From Thuidium tamariscinum (lineage: Eukaryota; Streptophyta; Bryopsida; Hypnales; Thuidiaceae), in NCBI GenBank assembly GCA_947034885.2, contig OX344753.2:9238001-9302000 (forward strand): a DNA stretch of 64,000 nt. The letters are read 5' to 3'. Positions 12,061-22,786 of the stretch are shown piece by piece. Under the pieces are notes generated by a model. It made no database searches. It had not been told where the DNA came from and worked only from the letters and a program-made list of their open reading frames with translations. Each line of letters begins with the position of its first letter. Position 1 is the stretch's first letter. A program made the position numbers and the translations under genes.

Positions 12061-13486
12061 TTTGGGACATTTGATCATTTGTTTTTTTGTGCTTTTGGGG
12101 CCTATTTTCCCACCCTAAAAAATTATTTTAAAAAATATAATATTTAATTGCTTGTTAGGTCCTAAAACCCCTCAAAAGTAAATGAAAAAAATTAATTAAT
12201 TAATGTTTTGTTTTGGAGTCTCTTAACTCCTTAGAACTAGAAATGAACAAATATGTTGCTAAATGTTTAAGTTCCCTTGGGATGTAAGTACACTAGAATG
12301 TGATTTTTGTTTTGCAATTCTTATCATTTATTATTTAAAGGTCAAAAGTATCTTTTTCTAGTTTGTACAAAATCGTCCATCTACTTTAACACTCAACCAT
12401 GTATTTAACTAATGGACATAATTATATAATATGCAATTGTCAAAAGGATATCACCTTTACGTTAATTTTGGCACATATTTCCAGATAAATACATGAAATT
12501 AGAAATAACTCTTTTTGGAAAGAAATTTTTTTATCACTAAATTATTTGTTAATTTTGATTTTTCTTAAAACTTTCAACAACCTTGAAGTCAAAGAATTCT
12601 TCAAGTTCAAGAATCAATTAAACTACGGTTTTATTCATTGCTTGGAAGATAATGCTACATGTATATGACTTTCAACACACTTTTTATGAAGCTTTTATCA
12701 AAAGAAAGTCTTGGTTCTATTAAAGTGTAATCTTGCTATTTATGCAATCAAAGTTTTATAAGACTTTGAAAGATCTCTCTAATGGGACTCATTACTTAGG
12801 GTGGAATTGATGAAATTGTTTTAAATTTTAAAAGTTACATTGAAGATAGCAAAGAACTTGTAATTTGTGCATTCATAATTTACAACACTTGTTATAATTT
12901 GGTTGTATAAAAGAATTCTTCGTTTTTCATTTATTATTTTTCAAAATATTTAATTGACTTATTGAAAAGAAATTTACCCATTTTGAACACCAATAAAGAC
13001 TTAAACGAAAGGTATTTGTAAAACATACTTTATAAATTTAATATAAATCCTCAATATCTAGGTATTTTTGGATTCATATCTAGAATAAAAAAAACTATAT
13101 TTGTTCAAAAATGATTTCCACCATCTATTGATAGTCCCTATATTAAAAAGACTATATTCATAGACTATACTCATTTCTTAAATACATTGTTTTCTAATAA
13201 TGTTCAAAATAGACTTATTCACCCATTTAGATGGAAATTAATGTCATTACTTATTTGCCACAATTCTCTGAAGACCCTAAAACTAAATTACCAATGAGTT
13301 CACTAATAACTAATGATCCCATTTTCACGTACTTACTTCATTTCGATAGAACACCCCCCCAAATCTATATAACATTTAACCAATTTTGTTTCATATCATG
13401 AGTTTAAAAATCTTGAGGGTCTTTCAAATTTATTTCAGGCTTTAAATCCAAATTTCTTTATTAAGTTTATTATGATTTGGCGACCC
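11715..13486. other. Loop of the inverted repeat, no gene seen
   Basis: 1772 bases between the arms. The left side continues the degenerate 60-bp repeat to about 12060; the rest is AT-rich with no open frame, transposon end or RNA gene that I can support. A loop this long means the structure is not a simple hairpin. Confidence 0.5.
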
Positions 13487-15086
13487 TCAAGCCATGAAAC
13501 ATTAATTAATTTGTTGGCATTCATTCTTGAGAGATTTAGGGACCTTTTTGTCATAAAACTCGTATTAGTTTTTACACACACACACTTTGGAAGTTATGTG
13601 ACTTCAAAGAAATTAATGTTTCATTGATTTTCTAGCCCTCATTTTTGAGAGTTTGGGGGACCCTAAAGCACTTCAATACTAATTTCTTTAGATTGATCAC
13701 TTTTTAGTCCTTGGGGACCCCGAAAGAACTTGCAAAATTTCCATTTTCAAAAAAATCATTCAAAATACCCGTAGGACTCTCAAAGCACCTATCTAGATAT
13801 TCTTGATAATTTGTGGTAATTCACTTTGTAAATCTAGAAGCACCAAAAATGAATTAGCCATTCATTTTTCATTTTTGGGTTCACTTTGTGAACCAAAAAT
13901 CACCCTAAAATGATGAACCATTACCTTTTTATTTTCAAATACACTTTGTGAACCTAGAAGCACCAAAATATAATGAACCATTCCTTGTGGCAAAAATTAA
14001 CACCTAAGACCTCTGGGCTCGGGGACCCCCAATTGAAGTCATTAACATGTTTTTTTTTGGGGGGGGGAAAGTCCCTTAACCTAGAAGCACCTCAAATCAA
14101 TCAAACATTCCCATTTTATTAAAAATTCACCCCTTAGACCTTTGTGACCTCAAAAAACTATAACATTCCCATTTTCTTTTGGGCCTTCAATAGTGAACGT
14201 AGAGGCATCAAAAAACAATGAAACATTCCACATATATTTGTGGGCTCATTCTCTTGACCCTTAAACATTTCTATTTCTTCTTTTTCCCTTTTTCTATTTT
14301 ATTCAAGGCTCACTTTCATGAACCTTCTCTTGCTTTTGTACTCTTGAAAACATGTACAAGAGTAATTCACTTGGTAATTTGGTATCTTCTTTATTATGTT
14401 CACTAGAAGTGAGTATCTATTGGAATTAATGTCATAAGTACTCTAAATCAAAGAAGATCAAGATGAATCTAGCCAAAATCAAGCCACCTTTTGGTACCTA
14501 AGTATGAAATATTGTGAGATAAACTTTGTGAATACTTTTTTTAACAAAATGTAGACTTCTATCCCTAACAACACAAAAGTGGACAAGTTTCAACCCAGTT
14601 CATTGGACCATGGATTTCAAGAAACTATTGGTCTAAGTACAAACCCAATTTCAACATACAGAGTCTAAAAGTTAAACTGCTTGAGAGCACAGGTCTCAAG
14701 CAAACCCTGCATTTCATTGAACACCGTGAATTTATAGCAACAGTACCCCTAAATGCTTAGCCTTTATAGGTATCAATGTGTGTTACCCTCACAAGCTGGT
14801 TTCCAATTGAACAAGTCACTTGTCACAAGAAATTGCAGCCTTGTATCCACAATTGTACAGAAAGCCATGGACTAAATTCAGCCCTACCAAATTCACCAAT
14901 CTTGTGCAACAAATTCTTGTCAAATATGAATTCAAGAGCAAAATGCAGCATAAACAAACTTTGAATTGAATCCAAAGATCAATCATGGAGGAATTGAACC
15001 TCTAAAACTGCCCCTTGCAGCATGACTGTCCTACTCTAGCCTATACTAACTTATACACAAACAATACTAACTCAAACTACACTAAC
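13487..15086 (-). repeat. Right arm of the 1.6 kb inverted repeat
   Basis: Inverse copy of 10115-11714 with almost complete identity, including the fragile CCCCCCCCC/AAAAAAAAA junction, which matches in length in both arms. The outer edge lies in a run of ACTAAC words (15060-15110). Near-complete identity in a decayed neighbourhood implies a young duplication, gene conversion between arms, or an assembly artefact. Confidence 0.9.
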
Positions 15087-15478
15087 TCACACAACACTAA
15101 CTCAAACATTAGAAGTCTTGCACTTCAATTATAACTATTAACATGAACCAAAATTGCACCTGAAATTTCCACAACACAAAAACAATGTAATCACAAGGTT
15201 AAAATGTCTGAACTTCATGAGTACCAAAGCCAATTGAAGCAGAATTCAGCACATCAATAGAACCAAAGATTTTGAATCTCAAAAGTCAAAACAAGATAAG
15301 CAAAACCTTACCATTTTTTACAATATAAGCATATTGCAAAGAACTAACAAGGAAGTCCAAACACTAAAACCAGGGGAATATATTACAGACTACCTAATCT
15401 CCAAAACCATGTCGAACTCTAATTAGAGGGTTTCTCTTTGTGAGTTCCATGGCACGTAGTTTTAGCCATGAAAACTCA

Positions 15479-15998
15479 TTCATGCACTGGGATCTTGGCC
15501 CTCTTTTGCTTGCCACCCAACCTCCTCGGTGACTGAACCCCTCGAGATGCGCCTCTAACATCGGCATGTGCCTTGTTGCTTGGTGTTCCTTCATTCAGCT
15601 CTACTATACTGATTTTCTTTGGCCTCCGTGCAGGAGTTCCTCCAGATGGCACCTTGACAGGCTCTGAACCTGATTCAGAACCCTGTTGTGATCCTCCGCC
15701 GGGAGAAAAAGATTCAGGATACACTTCCTGTGTAGCCTCTTCACCTATAGAAGCAAGCCCTTTCTTCACAGGAATGTGCCTTTGCTTGCCATCACTGTCC
15801 ACTTCTTTAGGACTACCACATTTCTTCATAATTTGAACTTCTTTGCGTTTCTTCCCAAGTTCATTGGCACGGGCAAACTGTTTCATTGGATTCCCAAATC
15901 CGCTGCCTTTGCTTCCAACAGAAGGGCTCATAATACCTAACCTGGAAGCAACTGTAGAACTGTTGGCTCCGGATTGGAGTGAGGGAGACCTGGTAGCA
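15479..15998 (-). CDS. Terminal exon of an unknown low-complexity protein
   Basis: On the minus strand an acceptor-like sequence TTTTCTTACCTTTGGCTTCAG precedes an open frame of about 170 codons that ends in RLGGKQKRAKIPVHE. The product is rich in Ser, Gly, Lys and Pro, with basic clusters such as KKRKE and ARRPKK suggesting nuclear localisation, and it has no folded domain I recognise. Its composition is unlike the surrounding AT-rich DNA, so it is probably real coding sequence. Upstream exons are not identifiable; degenerate repeats and a MITE lie there. It could be part of the same mobile system as the gene at 5.4-9.9 kb, but nothing shows this directly. Confidence 0.4.
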
Positions 15999-16079
15999 CT
16001 GAAGCCAAAGGTAAGAAAAAACAAAGTGAGTTACTGAACTTTCAAGCAAGTGGAGATGGAGAAATCCATTGCCTTGATG

Positions 16080-17640
16080 TATCCGAAGTTGTACTGAAAC
16101 GGGTCCTTAGGAAATTGAAGTTCTAACAAAATGTAAGGGAACATGGCTTTAGTAGCTTCAAGTATCAAATTATGTTAGGCAAATGCCTACACAACCTTGA
16201 AGTACTGAAACAAGGGATCAAAAGAGATCTTAGTAACTCTAAACCTCCAAGCTTCGAACCTCTGTAGGCAAAGCGGATTTGAAATGGTTTTAGTACCAAC
16301 AAATGGTATCATTGAGACCTAAACAGCCTTCAACTTAAAGAACTGTAATCAAACAAACATGTAGCAACTTAAAGTACCAGGGATGTAATCGATGTACCTA
16401 AATCAGCTCAATGTTAAACAATAAGTAATCAAAGGAGATTCTGGTATCTGAACAACCTGTAATCCCCATTCTTTGCTAATCAAAGCAAATTTTAGTACCT
16501 TTAAGTACCAGCAATTGGAATCAAAGGAGATTAAAGATCCTTCAAGTGAAAAAGTTGTAATCAAATGGGAATGTAGTACCTCCAATTACAAAGATACAAT
16601 CAAAGACAGGGCTTTGGCAAGAAACACTTGTCTTTTTTTTTGTCCCCTTGACCTTTAGGAGGTAGTTTTTTGTTCATAACTTTTGCATTTTTTGTTCATT
16701 TGACTTGAAACTTGAAATGAAGGTGCCTGAAAAGGTTTTACATTTTTTGTAATTTTTTCAATTTTTAGAAAATTAATTTACTATTTTTAAACTGCCCCCG
16801 ATTGGGTGTCTACCATGGCCATTTTGGAGGCTTTTAGTCCTATTTTTGACCCAAAAATGAAAATTTTGAGCTGAAAATTGGCATTCAAGGACCTCACCTA
16901 AAGTTACACAATACCACAAAGAGATTTTTTGAAAATAATATATTGTTCAACCTCCACATGTTGTCAAAGTGGATGACTTTGCACAAGTGTAGAGAATAGA
17001 ATTTATTTTTTCCAAAGATGAAATTTGTTGGAAAAGAAAGACCTTTCCATGGAGAAAAAATTTATTTTTCATTTTCATTTTTTGAATTTTTTTACTATTT
17101 TTACCAAATTAGTGAAAAAGAGCTATTTTCATTGTATTTTCCATTGTCTATAACATTTAGAGAAAAATTTCTTAGGTCTGAATTTCAAGAGACATGATAT
17201 TCTCATTGCTCTTAAAATTATCCATATGTTTTTCAATTTAAAAAAATTTATTTCAAAGGGTCACAAGACTCACAGGACTCACTCATTTTGAGCCATTTTG
17301 AGACAAAACCTGTAAGTGTTTTTTGCCACGACCCGACAGATTAAACAACCTTCAATGTACCCGACATGCAATGAAATAGTATTACAGAGGCTTAAATTAT
17401 CCAAAATAGTAAGCTAAATGCCTAAACAACCTCCAAACTCAACAATCTGTGGTCAAAAGAGATTCAATAGCTAGACCAGCAGCAAGTCAAAAACTGATGT
17501 CATGGAAGTACATCTCAGCACCTTGAAGTCCCAACAATCGAAATTTTAGGACCACCCTAGCTCAAATGTGTAATATTAAAGGATCCTAGTGCCTTCAATT
17601 ACAAAACAATATAAGCAAAGGAGCCAAAACACCATTACAT
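16080..17640 (+). repeat. Degenerate tandem repeat (unit about 45-60 bp) split by a MITE
   Basis: Words like AGTACC, then CAATTACAA or AACAATTG, then AATCAAAGGAGAT recur irregularly from 16080 to 16605 and again from 17340 to 17640. The two parts flank MITE copy B, which inserted into the array. Units are too diverged to fix an exact period by eye. Confidence 0.45.
16609..17334. mobile_element. MITE family 1, copy B (726 bp)
   Basis: The ends are GGGCTTTGGCAAGAAACACTT and the inverse of GGGTCGTGGCAAAAAACACTT, flanked by GACA on both sides (16605-16608, 17335-17338). The tips are more diverged than in other copies, but the 4-bp duplication is intact. Interior orientation is opposite to copy A. 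Confidence 0.85.
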
Positions 17641-18149
17641 ACAAAGAAAAATATTCTATTTACAAATATGAAATAAATTATAGAAAAATCTATATCAAAG
17701 TTGAATTCTTTGCACTAGTGGCAATACACTCTTCATTGTACAAATTTGTTGCATTTTATATTTTTTGTTTTGTCTTTACATATTACCCCCCTAAACAACT
17801 AACATGTTTAGAGGCCTAAAATTACTTCATAATATCCGTCTCGAAAGCACAGTTAAAATTTTCATCAATATTTATTTTTAACAAACTCTATCATAGGATC
17901 ATTTGGTTAACTTGTTCAAGTCTATTGCCCTAAAATTTTAGAATGATGTAGCTCCTCTGATTGCAAGCTCAACATGCCTAAACTTCAAAATGTAATTTTT
18001 TTCTAGCCATTCCAAAAGGTGAACCTTTGTCTTTTCAACAATTTTAAGAAAAAACACATGCACCTATGACTACTAGAGTTAGTTTTTGAAGTGACCATTT
18101 AAGAATTGATTGCCTTTTCAAAGAAGTTAATCTTCTTGAAACAATTTTA

Positions 18150-18549
18150 AGGTAGAACCACCTATAACCAATCGGCACCCTATAGCCAACTTGTTGATGG
18201 ATGTATTTCCAACCAAGGCTAGAATGTTTTTTTTTCTCGTTTTAAAAGTTGGGATTAAAGGTTCATGGCACATGTCCCAAAGCAGTGTGCAAGTAGGAAG
18301 AAGTGAATAAAAAAAGTAGTCTTTTGTGTGATCAAAATTAGAGGACTCCATAGATTGACATTGAGCCCAACACACTTTTTGCCTTCCAAAATTCATAGTA
18401 ATTTCAATTCATGTGATAAAATTACAAATTTTTTTGCAATCCTTATCATTTTTAGCTTTGCACCTTTGAAATTATTTGTTTTGCCTTGCCACACTACACT
18501 AGATCGTGTCTAGAATACCTTAAATGATTGGTTATAGGTGGTTCTACCT
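18150..18549. mobile_element. TA-flanked MITE, 400 bp
   Basis: Perfect 24-bp terminal inverted repeats begin AGGTAGAACCACCTATAACC. TA dinucleotides lie at 18148-18149 and 18550-18551. The sister segment near 3525 reads ACAATTTTAGTGAAT without the insert, an empty site that confirms the TA duplication typical of Tc1/mariner-type elements. No transposase; the inner open frames are unconvincing. Confidence 0.9.
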
Positions 18550-18817
18550 TAGTGAATTTTTGTAAGAAGTATTTGGACCTATGTCTTTTGGAAGAATTCA
18601 ATAATCGTCTTCATGGCAATTTTCATTTGGGGTTTGAAACTGAAAATAGTCAAATTATTCTGCACTTGCTTGCATTCTTGCGTACCAAGGCCTAGCACGG
18701 GCTCATGTACGCCAGACAGTTCCGTGCCAGCCAATGGTGGATGGCGTGACGTGTTGGGGGCATATCGCCTCGCATATTCATGTGCCTTGCGAGAGACGGA
18801 ACGAAGCCAACGGCCAG

Positions 18818-18825
18818 TATAGAAG
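18818..18825 (+). promoter_or_regulatory. TATA-like box of Dof-family copy 1
   Basis: TATAGAAG sits in the position of TATAAAAG of the complete copies, about 430 bases before the truncated start codon. It is a plausible decayed core promoter. Confidence 0.35.
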
Positions 18826-19245
18826 AAGGACCCCCCTCCCATTGTGGAACCAGAGCATCGATCCTTCGCTACCGTCATGCCATCACGCCGTCCTCCTTTC
18901 CTCCTGCACCTTGATCGATGCGCACCCCTCCCTTTGTCCCAACACTTGCAGATTAGGCTTCCCCCCTTGCAGTGGCTTGGGATTCACGCTCTGGTGGTGT
19001 TCGAAACGCCTCCTGCTGCGCTTTGAACTTCAAGCTCCAAAGGGATCGGATGCACCTTCATGACAGAACTTAATTACAAGCTTTGAAGCTTTGGACTACG
19101 TAGTTTGAGCGCTATACCTTCTCAACTAAGAGAACTTACAAGCTTTCGATCAAGCTTTTGACAGTACTATAGTTTGAGCATTGTGCTACAGTTACAATAG
19201 TATATTAATATTTTGTGTTACATACATTGCCATAATTTACTTACA

Positions 19246-19314
19246 ATGGCATCCGATTTCGTCTCTGCACCAAGCCCGCCCCACTGCTATTACTGCCAGA
19301 TTGAGTCCAAGTAA
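19246..19314 (+). pseudogene. 5' fragment of a double-Dof gene (22 codons)
   Basis: The frame MASDFVSAPSPPHCYYCQIE is clearly homologous to the starts of the two full genes (MASEALHAPGPPRCSYCQFE and its twin). It holds only the first Cys pair of finger 1 and ends at a stop two codons later (SK, then TAA), where homology breaks off. The sequence that follows is unrelated AT-rich DNA and then a MITE. The conserved start also supports the ATG chosen in the full genes. Confidence 0.8.
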
Positions 19315-19374
19315 ATAATTAACCCTTTAAGTTCCTTTACTATGTTTTTACCAAAAACGTCCCCAAATGGTCAA

Positions 19375-20053
19375 GGATCATTGCAAGAAATGGCTTTCAA
19401 AAATCGTAGCGTTTTTCACAATACTCTTGTTTTTTTTGGGAGTACTTTAAAATTAGAAAAATAACTTTTAAAGAAGGTAAAAAATAACTTTCATTCATAT
19501 ATATATATATATAAAGAAGGTACCCTAAGAAGGAAAAGTATAGAATTTTTTAAAAAGTAGGTGAACTAGAAAAGTGCAAAATCTCATGAAAGTAATTTTG
19601 TCATTGTAATTTCACATTTTAATTTATAGAAAATAGAAAAAGGAATTTTTCTTAAAACTAAAAACTGTATATTTAGGAAGAGTTGATATTGATGACATTT
19701 CACCAGAAAAGAAGATCCAAGAACCATCTTCAATGTTCAAAAATTGTGCACAACAAAAGTGTTGTTTATACTCATATAGAGGACTTAAAATAATGTATTT
19801 TTAAATTCAGGGGCTCATAACGTAGTGAAAACCCCTAAACCTCAACTTGTGACAAATGAACAAAAATATTTTTTAAATATAAAATGATTTTTTTTAATTT
19901 CTAAAAAATAAGATACGTGATAAAAATAAAATTATACATCTTCAATAAAAATTTCATCTTCATTCGACTTGTGCTTCAAAAGTTATTGTAGACAACGAGA
20001 GAGTATGTCCAATTGTGACAGCAAAATAGTACCACCGTTTCTTGCAATGACCC
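19375..20053. mobile_element. MITE family 1, copy C (679 bp)
   Basis: The ends are GGATCATTGCAAGAAA and the inverse of GGGTCATTGCAAGAAA, flanked by TCAA on both sides (19371-19374, 20054-20057). It is slightly shorter than the family norm of about 725 bp and lies just after the truncated double-Dof fragment. Confidence 0.85.
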
Positions 20054-20594
20054 TCAATTTTAGCATAAGAACCAAATTTAGGAAAAAAAAACATTTTTAA
20101 GTCAATGTAACCATAAGATCTTGTAGTATGTCAAGTTGAATACATATGGAAAGAGTTTTTGAAATTTCCACCACATGGATTGCAATTTATTAGCATTTGA
20201 ATTTACAAAAATCTTTTTTTTTGGCCCTCCAAAAAATTAGGCAGGTACACTTTACAAGCTCACATTTTCATGAAAAAATACAAAATAGTGGTGCTTCTCT
20301 ATATTCATTCTTCAAGGCAAATTGGCTACATGCTTGAAAAATTTGAGATCATTTGGAGTTGTTTAATATATAAGAAAAAAATAGTGAGTAAAGAGTAGTA
20401 GAGAATGATTCAAAATACTAAATTGTTAATAACTTATTTAGATAATTGGAAATGAAATTTCAATGTTTTTGATGTTTCAACAAGAAATCTACTTCCAATA
20501 TTTTTATTTTTTTCCAAAATTATTGAAAATTGAGTAAAAAAAATGAATGAAAAAGACTGAAAAAGTTATTTTTTGAGGTTAGATCTATTATTAT

Positions 20595-21314
20595 GGGTGA
20601 ATGCAATAAACACTTGTACTATTTTATGTCACACGGCATGTGCTAATCTATTTTTTGGCCATACCTTTTACATTTTAACTTGAAATGACTTGAAATTTCT
20701 AGGGAAGGTGCTGATGACTATCATACACCTTACGTAATTTTTTCATAATTTTGAAAAATGATTTACTATTTAAATAGTACTAGAGATTGAATGCTACCAA
20801 TGCCATTTTGGAGGTTTTTAGTACTATTGAGTACCTTTTCTTAATGATTTTGAGCTCAAATTTGGATTTAATGGTCTTCTAGTAGACTTGTAGCTTTCAC
20901 CCAGAGGGATTTCAAAAAAAGTTATTTTTACATGGTGTACAAGTCCACAAAGTGAGCCTCCTTCTACATTTTTTTGGAAACATGTAAAAAGTGATTTTGG
21001 TTTTTTTTTTTGATAAATTACCATCTCTATAAAAAATTTGCAAATGGCCAATTTTTACTTTATTTAAAATTTTTTTTTTCTATTTTTTACTAAATAAAAC
21101 ATCAAAATATGTATTTTCTTGAGGTTTGGCACTTTTTAAGTTCTCCTACTTAAATTTTTTTAACAAATTTCCTTTGGTGGTCTTCTTCATCTTAAAGGTC
21201 TTTACATTATTCATATTTTTTAAATTCTTAAAAAATTATTTTTCTAATTTTAAAGTGCTCTTGAAAAAATCAGCCAAACGCAACAAATAGTACAAACATT
21301 TCTTGCATTCACCC
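20595..21314. mobile_element. MITE family 1, copy D (720 bp)
   Basis: The ends are GGGTGAATGCAATAAACACTT and the inverse of GGGTGAATGCAAGAAATGTTT, flanked by TTAT on both sides (20591-20594, 21315-21318). Interior orientation is opposite to copies A, C, F and G and like copy E. Confidence 0.88.
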
Positions 21315-21318
21315 TTAT

Positions 21319-22480
21319 CCTTTGAATTACATAAGCTTTGCAAAGCAAAGTCTTCAAAATCTATACCATCCAAATATTAAAGAAGTAATGTACAAGAATG
21401 AACTTAGAAAATGATGGATCCATTTTTGTATGCTTTGAATGTATTTACATTCATCCATTTGGAATTTTAATGCTTTTTTCTTAAGGGGTAAGGACCATAG
21501 TACCACCAAGTCCAAGCTTCCAAATGATTTTGAATGACTAGTAGAAGATGCTAAATTGCATTTATTTCACCTAATTTTTCATCCAATTGTTTTTGAGAGA
21601 GTTCTTTGACTGCTTTTAGTGCATAGTGGTAGAAATTCTCTTATAGAGATTATTGACTTTTTATAGGAAAAGATGCTAAAAAATGAAACACAAAAGATAG
21701 TATTACTTTTTTAATGTATTTTGACAACAACTTCCTTAGTCTTGGTCAAAACTTTAGGCATGAAAATTATCTTTTTTGAATTTAAAATCCACTTATGAAA
21801 CAAAGCTTACTTAGTCTAATTTTTAATCTATATTGAAATTTCAAAAATCCATAAAATCCATCATTTTATTGGAATTTGAACATTGGTCTTATTATCATGA
21901 ATTACTAGTTTTTTAATAGAAAAGAAACTTTGAATCACACCACAATATTCTACACTATAATAAATGACTGCCAAAAATTTCAGATTTATTTTTAACATAT
22001 AAGTACTATACTTCGTATAAATGTTCCTGATACTCACTTTTAAGAAATCATGATAATTTCAAATTAATTTTCATGAAAAAATCTGGAAATTTTGGAATTC
22101 CTAGAGAATGTGTGATTTCGTCTCTGAAAAATAAAATAAAATAAAGTAAATTATACTTGAATATATATGGGAAAATGGAATTATATACAAAGCAATGAAT
22201 TTTTGTCGTTCAGGGATTAGTGTTTAAGCGAGACAGTTTTACGAGCAGTTCATCCGTTCTGCATGAATCCAACGAAAACAGCAGACATTCATTGCAGAGA
22301 TCGCAAGCCTCAGAGCACCACATGAGACTGGCTTGACTTAGCTTTGCCTTCACGCCGCATGCACAGAACTTAGTTTCATGATCGTCCTCGGTAATGCATG
22401 CGCTCGAGCTGCGTCCCTGATTCTATTACCGTGTAAGTTTTTGAGAACACTGCTATGCACACAAAGTGCGTTCTAATGTA
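21319..22480. other. Intergenic, no gene seen
   Basis: AT-rich to about 22200, then more balanced DNA up to the start of the segmental duplication shared with 44.5 kb. I see no coding region, tRNA or transposon end. Confidence 0.45.
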
Positions 22481-22592
22481 AGAAGCGACAAGAACTCGGG
22501 CCTTCCACCAGGTTCCAACTGATTCCAATTGAAGATGCTGCGCTTGGATGCTTGCGACTCACGCCTTGTCTTGCCTACCTCCCAGGCTGGAG

Positions 22593-22600
22593 TATAAAAG
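22593..22600 (+). promoter_or_regulatory. TATA box of double-Dof gene 1
   Basis: TATAAAAG in the context GGAGTATAAAAGAGCAGG, about 190 bases before the start codon. The same box at the same distance stands before the second full gene (44617), and a close relative at 3902. Confidence 0.7.
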
Positions 22601-22786
22601 AGCAGGACTACCTGCCATTTTTCTCAGAGAGTTTCTCTCAGCTTTCAGACGGTTGTTATGCTGCTGCGAAATTAAAATTTTATGCCTTGGCATTTTCTCC
22701 TTTGAATTGTAGTCAGGGAGGTTGATTATTTCTATAGTATACAAGCTCTTTCGTGTTGCATACAGTCATTGCGTTTTCCTTTTACG

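Larger units (their letters stand above)
17637..19240 (+). repeat. Segmental copy of the double-Dof upstream region (copy 1)
   Basis: Aligns with 2027-4190. It lacks the CACTA element of that copy but carries its own TA-flanked MITE (18150-18549). The last part has a TATA-like box, a GC-richer stretch (18.7-19.0 kb) and two leader repeats with AAGCTTTTGACAG, and leads straight into a truncated double-Dof coding start at 19246. Confidence 0.75.

Noticed and set aside
10237-14964. Two pairs of identical open frames (10237-10425/14776-14964 and 10795-10983/14218-14406)
   Set aside because: They are mirror images created by the inverted repeat, short and low in complexity, and are not evidence for duplicated genes.
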